Assembly: GCF_000426285.1 (NCBI RefSeq)
Contig: NZ_AUFB01000003.1
Span: forward strand, 186,001 to 250,000
Length of the DNA stretch: 64,000 nucleotides
Reading direction: 5' to 3'
Source: Rhizobium leucaenae USDA 9039
GTDB lineage: Bacteria; Pseudomonadota; Alphaproteobacteria; Rhizobiales; Rhizobiaceae
Below are positions 55,244 through 63,832 of the stretch, one piece after another. The notes under the pieces were generated by a model. It had not been told where the DNA came from. It saw only the letters and a program-made list of their open reading frames with translations, and did no database searches. The position numbers were made by a program, and so were the translations under genes. Each line of letters begins with the position of its first letter. The stretch's first letter is position 1.

Positions 55244-56785
55244 CTACCCGGGTTCGCCGAACCAACGCGCGGCAGCCTGAATAGCTTCCTCAAGAATAGG
55301 GGTGGTGTCGGCAACCCAAGCGACGAAGCCATCGGGGCGTACCAATACAGCGCTCAAGCCCAGCCGATCCTTGACGTCACTTGCGACATAAGCGATCCGC
55401 CCGCTCCAGCGGCGCGCAAGCCCATGAAGCGGTGCGCGAGCGTCAAAGTCTAAAAGTAAGCCCCTTCCGGTCCTGAGAAGATCGCCGATCTTCGTACCGT
55501 CGACCAATTCGAAGTCGGGAACGCTGCGGCCCACGAGCGGTTGGCTGTTGCCAAGATCATAGCGGAGGGAAACGCCCCACGCACGTTCGGCGAAATAGGT
55601 CGCGCCATCGCGCGTCTCAATCAGATCGCGGAGGATGGCTTCGAGCGCGCGTGAGCTCCGGCTTGGCCGCATAATCGCGACCTGCGCGCGCGACCAGTCG
55701 AGTATCTGCGCTCCGACCGGATGCCGCTCACTCGTATAGGTATCTAGCAGATCGACCGGCGCATCACCGCGAAGGGTGGCGGCCAGCTTCCAGCCGAGAT
55801 TCATTGCATCACCGAGCCCGAGATTGAAGCCCTGGCCGCCCAGCGGGGAGTGTACGTGTGCGGCGTCCCCGGCAAGCAGCACTCGCCCGTTGCGATAAGA
55901 CACCGCTTGGTACGCGCGATCCGTCCAAGTCGTGGCCAGCCGGAGAGCCGTCAACGCAACGTCTGTGCCAGAGACGCTGCGTAACACTGCTTGTGTATGG
56001 TCGAGGGTGATCGGCTGGTTCCGGTGGAACGCGCCGCCGTCGAAGTCGACCATCGCGATCGTCCCAGGCCGCGCATAGGTGTACATGCCCGTCGAGGTGT
56101 AGCTGCGGCCCACGCGGAGGATGTCCGGATCGGCCATCTCGACTTCGATCGAATAGCCGGTGAATTCGGGATCAGTGCCGACGAAATCGAAGCCGCCGGC
56201 CTTGCGCACTGCACTGCGCCCGCCATCGCAACCAACGAGCCAGCGACAGCGAAAAGCCTCGCCGCCGGCACGGATGGTCACCTCGTCATCCGACTGGTCG
56301 AACGTCTCGACGCCGAGGCCGCGCCTGATCTCGGCCCCCGTGGCGGTTGCGCGAGCGCTCAGGACGGCTTCGAGGGTTTCCATGTCGACCGCCATGTTGA
56401 CACCGGCCGGACTTGGCAGGCGATAGGGCCACTTGGAGCTATCGATTTTGTCGTGGAAGAATTGGATACCGGCGAAATGGCCGGCAGGGTGGCGCGGCTG
56501 CTGCAGCCAGTGCGCGGCGGCCACGGTGCTGCCCGAGGCATCGTTTGCACGCTGCGCCGCGACGATGTCGTCCAGCAATCCGCGACGGTAAAGGGCTTCG
56601 AGAGTGGGCGCGGAAAGGCCGCGCATTCCGAACGGAAGTTGCTTCAAGGGTGAGCGCGGGTCTTCGGCTTGCTCCAGCACCAGCACCGAGAGATCGGCAA
56701 GGCGCAGCTCGCAGGCGAGGAACAGGCCGACAGGACCGGCTCCAGCAATCACAACGTCATAAAGAGCTAAGGGGCGGTTGGGCAT
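55244..56785 (-). CDS. FAD-dependent aromatic-ring monooxygenase (PheA/TfdB family)
   Basis: The 513-residue flavoprotein belongs to the group of phenol/2,4-dichlorophenol and polyketide hydroxylases. The Rossmann GAGPVGLFLACEL is at the N-terminus, the second FAD/NADPH motif is GCDGGRSAVRKAGG, and the GD motif is LLAGDAAHVHSPLGGQGFNLGLGDA. The C-terminal part is thioredoxin-like, as in this family. Start ATG 56785; the frame extends to 56911 without homology. It lies convergent to the tRNA-Arg gene, in a stretch with more accessory genes. The substrate is not evident. Confidence 0.92.
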   Translation of the reverse strand: MPNRPLALYDVVIAGAGPVGLFLACELRLADLSVLVLEQAEDPRSPLKQLPFGMRGLSAPTLEALYRRGLLDDIVAAQRANDASGSTVAAAHWLQQPRHPAGHFAGIQFFHDKIDSSKWPYRLPSPAGVNMAVDMETLEAVLSARATATGAEIRRGLGVETFDQSDDEVTIRAGGEAFRCRWLVGCDGGRSAVRKAGGFDFVGTDPEFTGYSIEVEMADPDILRVGRSYTSTGMYTYARPGTIAMVDFDGGAFHRNQPITLDHTQAVLRSVSGTDVALTALRLATTWTDRAYQAVSYRNGRVLLAGDAAHVHSPLGGQGFNLGLGDAMNLGWKLAATLRGDAPVDLLDTYTSERHPVGAQILDWSRAQVAIMRPSRSSRALEAILRDLIETRDGATYFAERAWGVSLRYDLGNSQPLVGRSVPDFELVDGTKIGDLLRTGRGLLLDFDARAPLHGLARRWSGRIAYVASDVKDRLGLSAVLVRPDGFVAWVADTTPILEEAIQAAARWFGEPG

Positions 56786-57039
56786 GAACGGGCTCCTGTG
56801 TCGATGATGTTCGACCGGAGCGTTCCTCAGGTTTGAGAACCACACGGACGAACAGTTGGGCGCTGACGCAGCGCCCGATGTTCGTCGTGGGGGTCTCATG
56901 CGCGAGGCCAAAGACCAGAGCTTTCGTTACCAAAAGGACTTGGGCTTACCAAACCAAGTCTGCCTTTTCCGACGTCGGGTAAATAGCGGTGTGGCGATTG
57001 ATCCGCAAGGGTTCTTCGTTACCGCAGGCAGACGACCGA

Positions 57040-57942
57040 TCACATAAAGCCAGGATTTCGCGGCAGATACTGCGTCCAGTCACCATACTCCGGCGATGCC
57101 ATCAACAGCATGGGAAAGGTGATTCGGATACCTTGCTTGACCGCAAGTCTCAGGACGCTGTCGCATGTGCCCGGCAGAAACGCCGATACGTTCTCAGCAG
57201 AGCGATCTGCCGCCAGTTTCAGCGCAGTCGTAAAGGCATCGTGGAGAAAGTCAGGCCGCGTGACGGCGAGGGGGCCGATGTGCGCACTTGATGCGAGATA
57301 GCTGTAGCCGACGCAATCGCTGCCGGCGCAGAGCAGCACTCCCGTTGTCGTCGGGTCATCGAGCAGGTAGCGATGATGCTTCTCGCGCGAGGCGCCTATG
57401 GCGCGGGAGTCGATCTCGGCGAGCTTTTTCATGGTTGCGGCGCTGCCGTCGATCGCGATGGCGCGCAGTGGCGGCGCCGGCAGTTCCTGCATCACCCGCT
57501 CGCGCGCGGCATTGAAAAGGTAAATCGGCATCTTGGGAAAGAGGCCGTGCCGCATGTACAGGCCCTGCGAGACGCGATTGAAGGTAAAGGTGATAAGTGC
57601 CCTGTGAGCTGCCCCCGATTTCCGGGCATGCTCCACGGTTCGTCCCAATAGTTCATTGCCGATGCCTTGGCCCTGCCGGGCGGGATCGACGAACAACTGC
57701 GCGAGGAACCAAACATTCCCGCAAACCCAACTCCAGGCAAAGCCAAGAATCTCTCCATCGTCCTCAGCTATCCACAGGCCATCCGGGTCGTCTTTGAGCG
57801 AAAATAGCTGAAAGCTGGGAGGGCTTGCCGTCGCCATCGGGCCAAAGCCATGGCGAACGGTAAGATCGTTGATGGCGGAAACCACCAGCGCATCGGTCGC
57901 AGCCAAATCGTCTGCCCGAGCAGGTCTGTAAACCACCGACAT
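57040..57942 (-). CDS. Protein with two GNAT acetyltransferase domains
   Basis: The 300-residue product has a full GNAT domain in the first half (LWIAEDDGEILGFAWSWV, then LAQLFVDPARQGQGIGNELLGRTV with the acetyl-CoA Q/R-x-x-G-x-G loop) and a second, degenerate GNAT-like half (HHRYLLDDPTTTGVLLCAGSDCVGYSYL). The end KQGIRITFPMLLMASPEYGDW resembles the C-terminal beta strand of the fold. The substrate is unknown. It stands alone, 253 bases from its neighbour on either side or more. Confidence 0.85.
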   Translation of the reverse strand: MSVVYRPARADDLAATDALVVSAINDLTVRHGFGPMATASPPSFQLFSLKDDPDGLWIAEDDGEILGFAWSWVCGNVWFLAQLFVDPARQGQGIGNELLGRTVEHARKSGAAHRALITFTFNRVSQGLYMRHGLFPKMPIYLFNAARERVMQELPAPPLRAIAIDGSAATMKKLAEIDSRAIGASREKHHRYLLDDPTTTGVLLCAGSDCVGYSYLASSAHIGPLAVTRPDFLHDAFTTALKLAADRSAENVSAFLPGTCDSVLRLAVKQGIRITFPMLLMASPEYGDWTQYLPRNPGFM

Positions 57943-58195
57943 TGGCTAACTCCGGCAAAGTTTTTCGACACGGCGCGCGAGCCGCAACGCCAATCATCGC
58001 AGTTCCCATGATCGCGATCTCGGACGCCGCCGCTTCTTGAGGCACCTCGCAATGCCGCGGGGGGAGCCGAGGTATGGCTCAAGATACAGCTCTCGCGCCC
58101 GCTTAACCGCGCGATCGCAAGGCCGGTTACGATGACCCCATTCGCTGCATTTCAAGTGCTTACCGCCGAGTTGGCCGCGGGTCGGCTGGACCTAC

Positions 58196-58465
58196 TTACC
58201 CCTTGCCGCCATTTTTCTTGCACTGGCTGCGGAACTTGGAGCGTTCCTTGCCATGAAGCCCCTTCGCATCGGCCTGCGCTGAGCACGCCTTCGAAATGTC
58301 CGATTGCATGGGCGCCGCTGCCTTTTGTTTCGCGGTGGTGCTCGGCGTTTTCGTGGTGGTCATCGGCGTGGCTGTGGTTGCCGGTGTGGTGGTTGTCTGA
58401 CCCATGGCACTCGTGCCGATGAGGGCGACAACCGCCGTAGCTGCGAATACTGCAACAAACCTCAT
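58196..58465 (-). CDS. Small secreted PsiF-repeat protein
   Basis: This 89-residue protein has a signal peptide (MRFVAVFAATAVVALIGTSAMG), a Thr/Ala/Pro-rich linker (TTTTPATTATPMTTTKTPSTTA, about 25-45) and a C-terminal PsiF repeat (ACSAQADAKGLHGKERSKF and two cysteines about 27 residues apart). PsiF was named for phosphate-starvation induction in E. coli. I see no clear Pho box before it. The start at 58465 has GGAGGA 6 bases ahead; 58471 would overlap that site. Confidence 0.85.
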   Translation of the reverse strand: MRFVAVFAATAVVALIGTSAMGQTTTTPATTATPMTTTKTPSTTAKQKAAAPMQSDISKACSAQADAKGLHGKERSKFRSQCKKNGGKG

Positions 58466-58597
58466 GGTCATTCCTCCGCTGACTGACGTCACACGCTTGG
58501 CGCGTGATCAACAACGGAAGGCTGAACCAATATACGGACAAAAGCAATCCGCCGCCTTGGTCCAAGGCTCGCCGGGAAAAGCACTATTTCGTGATGT

Positions 58598-58628
58598 CGA
58601 AGGGGCCGGGCAAACCCGGCCCCTTCGC
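58598..58628 (-). terminator. Hairpin after the JmjC-like gene
   Basis: GAAGGGGCCGGG-caaa-CCCGGCCCCTTC is a perfect 12-base-arm hairpin only a few bases after the JmjC-like stop. No clear T-run follows on the minus strand, so the terminator call is moderate. Confidence 0.65.
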
Positions 58629-58630
58629 CT

Positions 58631-59587
58631 CTATTTCAGAACGAGGCGCAACGGCGCAATCAGCCTTGTGAAGCCTGAGCGCAGCATATCGTGCTTCGTC
58701 TTCGGATTTTTGTCGGCGAACAGTCCGATGATCGAGGTCTTCAGTTTGTCGCGCCATGCGGATTTTCCGGGCGTGGTCGGCTTCATGCCGCAGCGCCGCA
58801 GCAGATAGTTCATCTGGTAGATGGCGGCCTCTCGGTCGCAATCGCGCACGCAGAAATGAATGCCGAGAGCGATCGAATAGATATCGCCGTTCTTGAACGC
58901 ATGCGGCGCTTTCGATGGATGGTGCACGCCGGTCCCCTGGTTCAAGGCATAGACCGCCGCCTTGCTTTGTTTTTCGATGGTATATTTCGCGGCGTTGAGA
59001 TCGCCCGCGTAGTATTTTTCAATTTCGTTGTCGGGCAGAATGGAACGATCGTTCGCGTCCCATATGTTGGCGGTTCGGTTGCCGTGGATCTGGAACAGGA
59101 ATGTTGCTTCATGATCGATATGATAGGGCGTTACCGCGTCGGGCGAGGCCAGGAATATGTAGGCGTCTTCCCAGGTGACTTCGTCCCGCGAGCAACCGGT
59201 ATCTGCGAGGATTTCGGTCATGAGCTGATCGAGCAATGCACGATATTCGGGATCGCGCTGAACACTGTAGAGCAGGACCCATGATCCCGATTCCGCCAAA
59301 TTCGAGATCGCTTCGTTGACGCTCTCCACCTTGTGGTTCAGCGGCACGGCCCAGCCTGCGTCCACCGGTGCGCCGCCCGCCTGCCAGCGCACGCTTCTCG
59401 TGCTCGTGTTCGCAAGCAGCGATTTCGCAAGTTCCGCAAGGCGCGGAAGCGTGAACAACCGATGTCCGACCAAGTTGTGGCTGAACTGGAATGACCTTCT
59501 ATTGAAGTCATTTCTGAAAGCATTCGGTCCCACCGCGATACTTTGCGTATCCAGGGAGGCTGGCTTGGTCGCGGTGGCTGTAAGCAT
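58631..59587 (-). CDS. JmjC/cupin-like oxygenase-family protein
   Basis: The 318-residue protein has a double-stranded beta-helix with a candidate metal site: HIDHE (H-x-D/E) in VTPYHIDHEATFLFQIHGN, and a distal His in GTGVHHPSKAPHAFKNG. This pattern is shared by JmjC and cupin_8 Fe(II)/2-oxoglutarate enzymes. The region PLNHKVESVNEAISNLAESG before it is typical of bacterial JmjC-like proteins. No substrate or partner can be named. It is flanked by the tRNA-proximal accessory genes and by an isolated AT palindrome upstream. Confidence 0.75.
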   Translation of the reverse strand: MLTATATKPASLDTQSIAVGPNAFRNDFNRRSFQFSHNLVGHRLFTLPRLAELAKSLLANTSTRSVRWQAGGAPVDAGWAVPLNHKVESVNEAISNLAESGSWVLLYSVQRDPEYRALLDQLMTEILADTGCSRDEVTWEDAYIFLASPDAVTPYHIDHEATFLFQIHGNRTANIWDANDRSILPDNEIEKYYAGDLNAAKYTIEKQSKAAVYALNQGTGVHHPSKAPHAFKNGDIYSIALGIHFCVRDCDREAAIYQMNYLLRRCGMKPTTPGKSAWRDKLKTSIIGLFADKNPKTKHDMLRSGFTRLIAPLRLVLK

Positions 59588-59744
59588 GATCGGAATCCCC
59601 CAGTTGATAGAGACGTTGGAAATCTCACGAAACTGTGATTGCCGTTCACATTTTTGTCATCTAATCCAATGGTGGAGGGACATCCTACGATTGGATCAAC
59701 CTACTCCCAAAAGGGGTGTAGCTATACGCCGACACAATCAATTC

Positions 59745-59763
59745 GATTTTATCGAATAAAATC
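59745..59763. promoter_or_regulatory. Perfect AT-rich palindrome between the Ser-rich and JmjC-like genes
   Basis: GATTTTAT-cga-ATAAAATC is a perfect dyad with 8-base arms, 158 bases before the JmjC-like start and 143 bases after the Ser-rich gene stop. It could be an operator or a hairpin at the end of the upstream transcript. The remaining bases of this 318-base gap hold nothing I can name. Confidence 0.45.
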
Positions 59764-59905
59764 AGCCGGATGATCGGGCATGGAAGCGGTTCTGCCGGCG
59801 TGGTGGGAGCATCGGGCTGCTCTCTCCCGATGCCGCTGCCATCCGATGCGTGCTGGATCATGCTGATGGAGAGGACAGCTCGGCCCGAGCTTGTCCCGGA
59901 GAAGC

Positions 59906-60574
59906 TTAGGTGCTCGTCTTCTCGGAGGCCGACACATCCGAACTCTCCGCACTCTTGTCGGAAGCGGCCGACGGCCAAGTGATGTAGTAATACTGCGATC
60001 CGACCTGGCCGAAATAGGCCTCGTTGCCGGTGACCTTGTCGCTGAAACTGCCGTCGGAATTCTTGACGAAGGTTCCATCGGAACCGCGTTCGAGATGAGC
60101 CTTCAGGAAATCGTTCCAATCGCTGGTGGGGATCGTGTCGCCGGTCTTGCTGGTCGTACCCTGTTCGCTGTCGGCATCGGCATCCCATGCCGTGATCGAA
60201 ACGCCCTTGGTGGGGTCGGAAACCGTCAGCGTACCGTTGTCGAGCGCGTTGAGCATGCCCTGAGCCTGGCCGCCCTTGCCCTCGCTTTTGACCGCGTCCT
60301 GCAGGTTCTGTTTCAGGAGATTCATGAACGAGCTGCTGGTCATGTCCGGATCGGATTGCGATGCCGTGGAACTGTCGGTTTGATTTGCCGACAAGCCGTT
60401 CAGCATGCTGGTCAGCGATGCCTGCGACTGCGACGGCAGGCTCGAGAGATCACTGCTGCTGCTATCGTCCAATAGGGGATCGCTGCTCGAATCCTGCGAG
60501 GCGTCTGGTGTCTGCAGCAACTGCAGGGCCATTTGTGATGAGAGCAATCGGGTCGTGGTCAATGCGGAGACCAT
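59906..60574 (-). CDS. Serine-rich protein of unknown function
   Basis: The 222-residue protein has no signal peptide or membrane helix. Its N-terminal third is very rich in Ser, Asp and Gln (DASQDSSSDPLLDDSSSSDL and following), a middle region resembles a compact folded part (FMNLLKQNLQDAVKSEG, GMLNALDNGTLTVSDPTKGV, DWNDFLKAHLERGSDGTFV), and the C-terminus is again Ser-rich (SAASDKSAESSDVSASEKT). I do not recognise the family; such compositional ends occur in secreted or effector-like proteins. ATG 60574. Confidence 0.7.
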   Translation of the reverse strand: MVSALTTTRLLSSQMALQLLQTPDASQDSSSDPLLDDSSSSDLSSLPSQSQASLTSMLNGLSANQTDSSTASQSDPDMTSSSFMNLLKQNLQDAVKSEGKGGQAQGMLNALDNGTLTVSDPTKGVSITAWDADADSEQGTTSKTGDTIPTSDWNDFLKAHLERGSDGTFVKNSDGSFSDKVTGNEAYFGQVGSQYYYITWPSAASDKSAESSDVSASEKTST

Positions 60575-60716
60575 AGGTCGTTCCTTCCCAATATGGGGCA
60601 GCCATTACGCCGGAGGCCGCCTTTGACGATCGGTCGATGCGCGCCGGTTCGGGCGGCGCATCGCAGATGTCGTCGACTGTAGGAAAATGGACTTACCCGG
60701 GGCTTGTGCGATGATC

Positions 60717-62267
60717 TCAGCGGGGCTGCGCGCCTTCGCCGTGATGCGTCTTCAGCGGCAATTCCGGCAGGAACAGCAGCGCGATCAAGGCCAGCCCCAC
60801 AATGACGGTTCCGGTGGCGAAGGTCATCGCGATGGCATGGCGGTAAACCGCGATCGCGGCCGCATGAGCTTCCGGCGAAGCGGCGGCGAGTTGCTTCAAG
60901 CCGCCTTCGGTCAACGAGGACATGCCGAGCCCGTCGGACGATCCGATCGCCTTTTGCACGCGATAGGCGAGGATCGCACCGGAGCCGGTGACGCCGATCA
61001 GGCCGCCGAGCGAACGGAAGAAAGCAAGTGTTGCCGTGCCGACGCCGCGATGCGCCAGCGGCAGGGCATTCTGCACCGCGACCGTCATTGTCGGCATCAC
61101 CAGCCCGAGCCCCAGGCCGAGCGCGAAGATCGGAGGCTCGATGATGGCGAAGCCCTTGCTAGTCGCAATGGCCCAGGCGAGCGTAGCGAAGGCAGCCGTC
61201 GCGAGGCCCAGGCCGCAAAGCTGGGCCGGCTTGTAGCGGCCGGAACGCTGCAACAGCACGCGGCCGTTGAGCATGGAGGAGATGACGAAGCCGATCATCA
61301 GCGGTCCCGTCAGGAAGCCGGAATGTGAGGGGGTGACGCCCATCACCATCTGGAAGAATAACGGGAAGAACAGGGTGGCGCCGAGCATGCCCATGAAGGT
61401 CAGGGCCAAGACGAGGCAGGCAATGATGAACAGTCGGTTGCTAAAGAGATCAGGCGGCAGCACCGGCTCTGGTTCACGCTTTATATGGAAGACAAAGATA
61501 ATTCCGAGGACAAGAGCCGCAGCGGACAGACCGAGAATTTGCGGCGAGTCCCAGGCCCATTCGTTGCCGCCAAGCGCAAGCGCCAGCAGGAAACTGGTGG
61601 TGCAGGCGGTCAGCAGCACGGCGCCGAGATAGTCGATACGGCGGCTGCGGACCTGATGCCGCCGCTTCAAGGCGCGGCCGATCATGACGAGCGCCACCGC
61701 GCCGATCGGCAGGTTGACGTAGAAGATCCAGTGCCAGGAGAGCAGATCGGTGATGACGCCGCCGAGGATTGGGCCGACGACGCTGCAGACGGCAAAGACG
61801 GCGGCGATCGAACCTTGATTGCGGCCGCGCCTGGCCGGTGGCACCAGATCGCCGATGATGATTTGCGCGAGCGGCAGCAGTCCGCCGGCACCGATCCCCT
61901 GAATGGCGCGGAAGATGATGAGCTGCAGCAGCGTCTGCGCCATGCCGCTCAACACGGAGCCAAGAAGAAAGATGAGGATTGCCGCGTAGATCATCGGCTT
62001 GCGGCCGTACTGGTCGCTGAGCTTGCCGTAGAGAGGCATGGTGCTGGTCGAGGCCAGCACATAGGCGCTGACCACCCAGGAGAGATGCGTAACGCCGCCG
62101 AGATCGCTGACGATGCGCGGCAGGGCGGTCGCAACGATGCTCTGATCGATGGCGCCGAGGCCGAGCACGATCATCAAGCCAAGAATGACGGCACGGATTT
62201 CGCGGCGGTCGGCCGCGTAGCCTTCGCTCGCCGGCTGCGGAGCGGCCTGTTGAACCTGTGGTGTCAT
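60717..62267 (-). CDS. MFS drug-efflux transporter, DHA2 (EmrB/QacA) family
   Basis: The 516-residue protein is a 14-helix drug:proton antiporter by length and pattern. Family marks include GLGAIDQSIVATALPRIVSDLGG (motif D1), YGKLSDQYGRKP (motif A), and PARRGRNQGSIAAVFAVCSVVGPILGGVI (motif C with GPxLGG). ATG 62267; the frame extends to 62354 through MarR. It is translationally coupled to the MarR gene by a four-base overlap, so MarR ligands are likely its substrates. Confidence 0.93.
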   Translation of the reverse strand: MTPQVQQAAPQPASEGYAADRREIRAVILGLMIVLGLGAIDQSIVATALPRIVSDLGGVTHLSWVVSAYVLASTSTMPLYGKLSDQYGRKPMIYAAILIFLLGSVLSGMAQTLLQLIIFRAIQGIGAGGLLPLAQIIIGDLVPPARRGRNQGSIAAVFAVCSVVGPILGGVITDLLSWHWIFYVNLPIGAVALVMIGRALKRRHQVRSRRIDYLGAVLLTACTTSFLLALALGGNEWAWDSPQILGLSAAALVLGIIFVFHIKREPEPVLPPDLFSNRLFIIACLVLALTFMGMLGATLFFPLFFQMVMGVTPSHSGFLTGPLMIGFVISSMLNGRVLLQRSGRYKPAQLCGLGLATAAFATLAWAIATSKGFAIIEPPIFALGLGLGLVMPTMTVAVQNALPLAHRGVGTATLAFFRSLGGLIGVTGSGAILAYRVQKAIGSSDGLGMSSLTEGGLKQLAAASPEAHAAAIAVYRHAIAMTFATGTVIVGLALIALLFLPELPLKTHHGEGAQPR

Positions 62268-62713
62268 TGTCCGATCTCTTCGAGCGGGCCGATGGCGGCG
62301 CGGATGGCGGCGCGCGCCTCGGGTGACAATTTGGCGAGTTCGAAGGCGAGCCAATCGGTTCGCCTCCGCTTTATGCCTTGAATCAGAGCCCGTCCCTTGT
62401 CGGTGGCGATCAGACCGCTGCGCCGGCGATCTTCCGGGTCGGGAGCGGAGCGGGTGACGAGGCCCTCGCGTTCCATCGCCTTGATGTGTCCTGATATCGT
62501 CGGGCCGCGCAGCTTTTCCAGCCGCGCCAGCTCCGCGACGCCAATGCCAGGCTGCCGCAGAATGGCGACGAGAAGAAGCGCCTGCAGCGGCGAGATGCTG
62601 GGATCGTCGATTTCACGCCGCAACTGGCGGTAAAGGCGATGCAGGACCGGGCGCAGCGCTTCGGCGAGCGCCATGGCCTCTTCAAGTTCGCGAAGATGTC
62701 CGGTTTCACGCAT
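62264..62713 (-). CDS. MarR-family transcriptional repressor
   Basis: The 149-residue regulator has a winged helix-turn-helix at about 45-105 (SPLQALLLVAIL, IGVAELARLEKLRGPTISGHIKAMEREGLV, wing DPEDRRRSGLIAT). It is the first gene of a two-gene efflux operon; its stop overlaps the transporter's start. A perfect 25-base palindrome lies 13 bases before the start codon, the likely autorepression site. The inducer is probably a toxic small molecule. Confidence 0.93.
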   Translation of the reverse strand: MRETGHLRELEEAMALAEALRPVLHRLYRQLRREIDDPSISPLQALLLVAILRQPGIGVAELARLEKLRGPTISGHIKAMEREGLVTRSAPDPEDRRRSGLIATDKGRALIQGIKRRRTDWLAFELAKLSPEARAAIRAAIGPLEEIGQ

Positions 62714-62725
62714 GGCGATCCAGAA

Positions 62726-62750
62726 AGATAGATAGGCTTCCTATCTATCT
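62726..62750. promoter_or_regulatory. Palindromic MarR operator
   Basis: AGATAGATAGG-ctt-CCTATCTATCT is a perfect inverted repeat with 11-base arms, 12 bases upstream of the marR ATG. Its position over the promoter/ribosome-site region and its length fit a MarR dimer site. Confidence 0.8.
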
Positions 62751-62851
62751 ATAACTCACACTTGTGACTTGCACAAGCGATCGGGTCCCTCGGAACTTTT
62801 TCAACCATTGCGCGTTCCCCAGAGTTCTTGGAACTTAAGAGGAGATTGACC

Positions 62852-63316
62852 GTGAAGCGATATTTAACGGCGGTGAGCGCCACCGCCCTGAGTGCCCTGC
62901 TCGCCGTTTCATCCATCGATCCGGCCGCCGCCGGGCCAATCCAGCCCGTGATGCAGCCGCAGCTCTTGCAGACGACCGGCCAGGCCAACGGCGTGACCGA
63001 GGTACAATATCGCTACCGCCATCGTCCACATTACCGCCCGTATTACCGCCACTATCGCCCTGGACCCCGTGCCGGTTACTGGCGCGGTTATCATGGCTAT
63101 CGCTATGCGCGGCCGGGCTATCGCCGCTACAGCGACGGATGGTGGTATCCTGCGGCTGCCTTCGCGGCCGGTGCGATCATCGGCGGTGCTATTGCGCGGC
63201 CCGCCTATGGGAGCGCGCATGTCCGCTGGTGCGCCAACCGCTATCGGTCGTACCGCGTTTCCGACAATACTTATCAGCCCACCAACGGTCCGCGCCGGCA
63301 ATGCGTCGGACCGTGA
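62852..63316 (+). CDS. BA14K-family secreted protein
   Basis: The 154-residue protein has a signal peptide ([18 protein letters not shown], cleavage near AAA-GPIQ), a Tyr/Arg/His/Gly-rich central stretch (about 55-95, [19 protein letters not shown] and following), a short hydrophobic [11 protein letters not shown] and the BA14K end ([26 protein letters not shown]). BA14K proteins are lectin-like immunoreactive surface proteins first named in Brucella. Start GTG 62852 has AGAGGAG 8 bases ahead. A GC hairpin follows. Confidence 0.88.
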   Translation: MKRYLTAVSATALSALLAVSSIDPAAAGPIQPVMQPQLLQTTGQANGVTEVQYRYRHRPHYRPYYRHYRPGPRAGYWRGYHGYRYARPGYRRYSDGWWYPAAAFAAGAIIGGAIARPAYGSAHVRWCANRYRSYRVSDNTYQPTNGPRRQCVGP

Positions 63317-63331
63317 TTTTGGCGTGCAAAA

Positions 63332-63357
63332 CCTTTCCCCGCATGGGCGGGGAGAGG
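63332..63357. terminator. GC-rich hairpin after the BA14K gene
   Basis: CCTTTCCCCGC-atg-GGCGGGGAGAGG forms a stem of about 11 pairs with a mismatch, 16 bases after the stop. It resembles the rhizobial repeat found after trpS (CCTTCTCCCC...GGGGAGAAGG), so it may be a repeat as much as a terminator. Confidence 0.55.
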
Positions 63358-63486
63358 GCACCCCTCATGCCGTAACAGATACGGGCATTCTCAATCCGGT
63401 CAGTTGCTCCGATACCTCCCACAGCCGTCGCCAGATGGCTTTGCTCTCTGCGGATCGTACGATACCGGCGCACACCAGTCCCTTCG

Positions 63487-63621
63487 CTAATTGAAGTCTT
63501 CCGAGCCGTACATGACAACTCCTTCGGCTCGGCACACGTTGTGCAGCCGAATGCGCCAGCACCCGGTGCCACTCAATTGGCTGAATCGTTCACGGAAGTC
63601 GCTGTCGCGGTCGACGCGCAT
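63487..63621 (-). CDS. Possible small ORF, unknown
   Basis: A minus-strand frame of 44 residues begins MRVDRDSDFRERFSQL and ends in MYGSEDFN. Composition looks protein-like (WRIRLHNVCRAEGVV) and its codons are typical for the genome, but it has no clear ribosome site and I know no family. It could be a small gene or the tail of a broken one. The surrounding interval 63358-63832 holds no other gene I can support. Confidence 0.3.
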   Translation of the reverse strand: MRVDRDSDFRERFSQLSGTGCWRIRLHNVCRAEGVVMYGSEDFN

Positions 63622-63700
63622 TGCTAACGGCGCGACCTGTGAGCTGTGTTGAATGTTGCGCTAAATGCAAAAATACAACAATTCAAAATACATTGCTTGG

Positions 63701-63718
63701 AAATCGCAATTGCGATTT
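63701..63718. promoter_or_regulatory. Perfect 18-base palindrome before the methyltransferase gene
   Basis: AAATCGCAATTGCGATTT is a perfect palindrome without spacer, in a locally AT-rich stretch, 115 bases upstream of the start chosen for the last gene. It looks like an operator for a dimeric repressor. Confidence 0.45.
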
Positions 63719-63832
63719 GCGTGTCGGCAACATTGGCCGCGGCAATTGCCTGCTGCGCCTTCGAATTGCCACGCTGCTCGGCCTTTGATCGCGTAAATAT
63801 CCAATATGTTTGCTATGGGCGGGATTGCTGGG

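Noticed and set aside
55129..55250. An integrated island with attachment site at the tRNA-Arg gene.
   Set aside because: No integrase lies within the window and no repeat of the tRNA 3' end was seen nearby; accessory genes after it may be coincidental.
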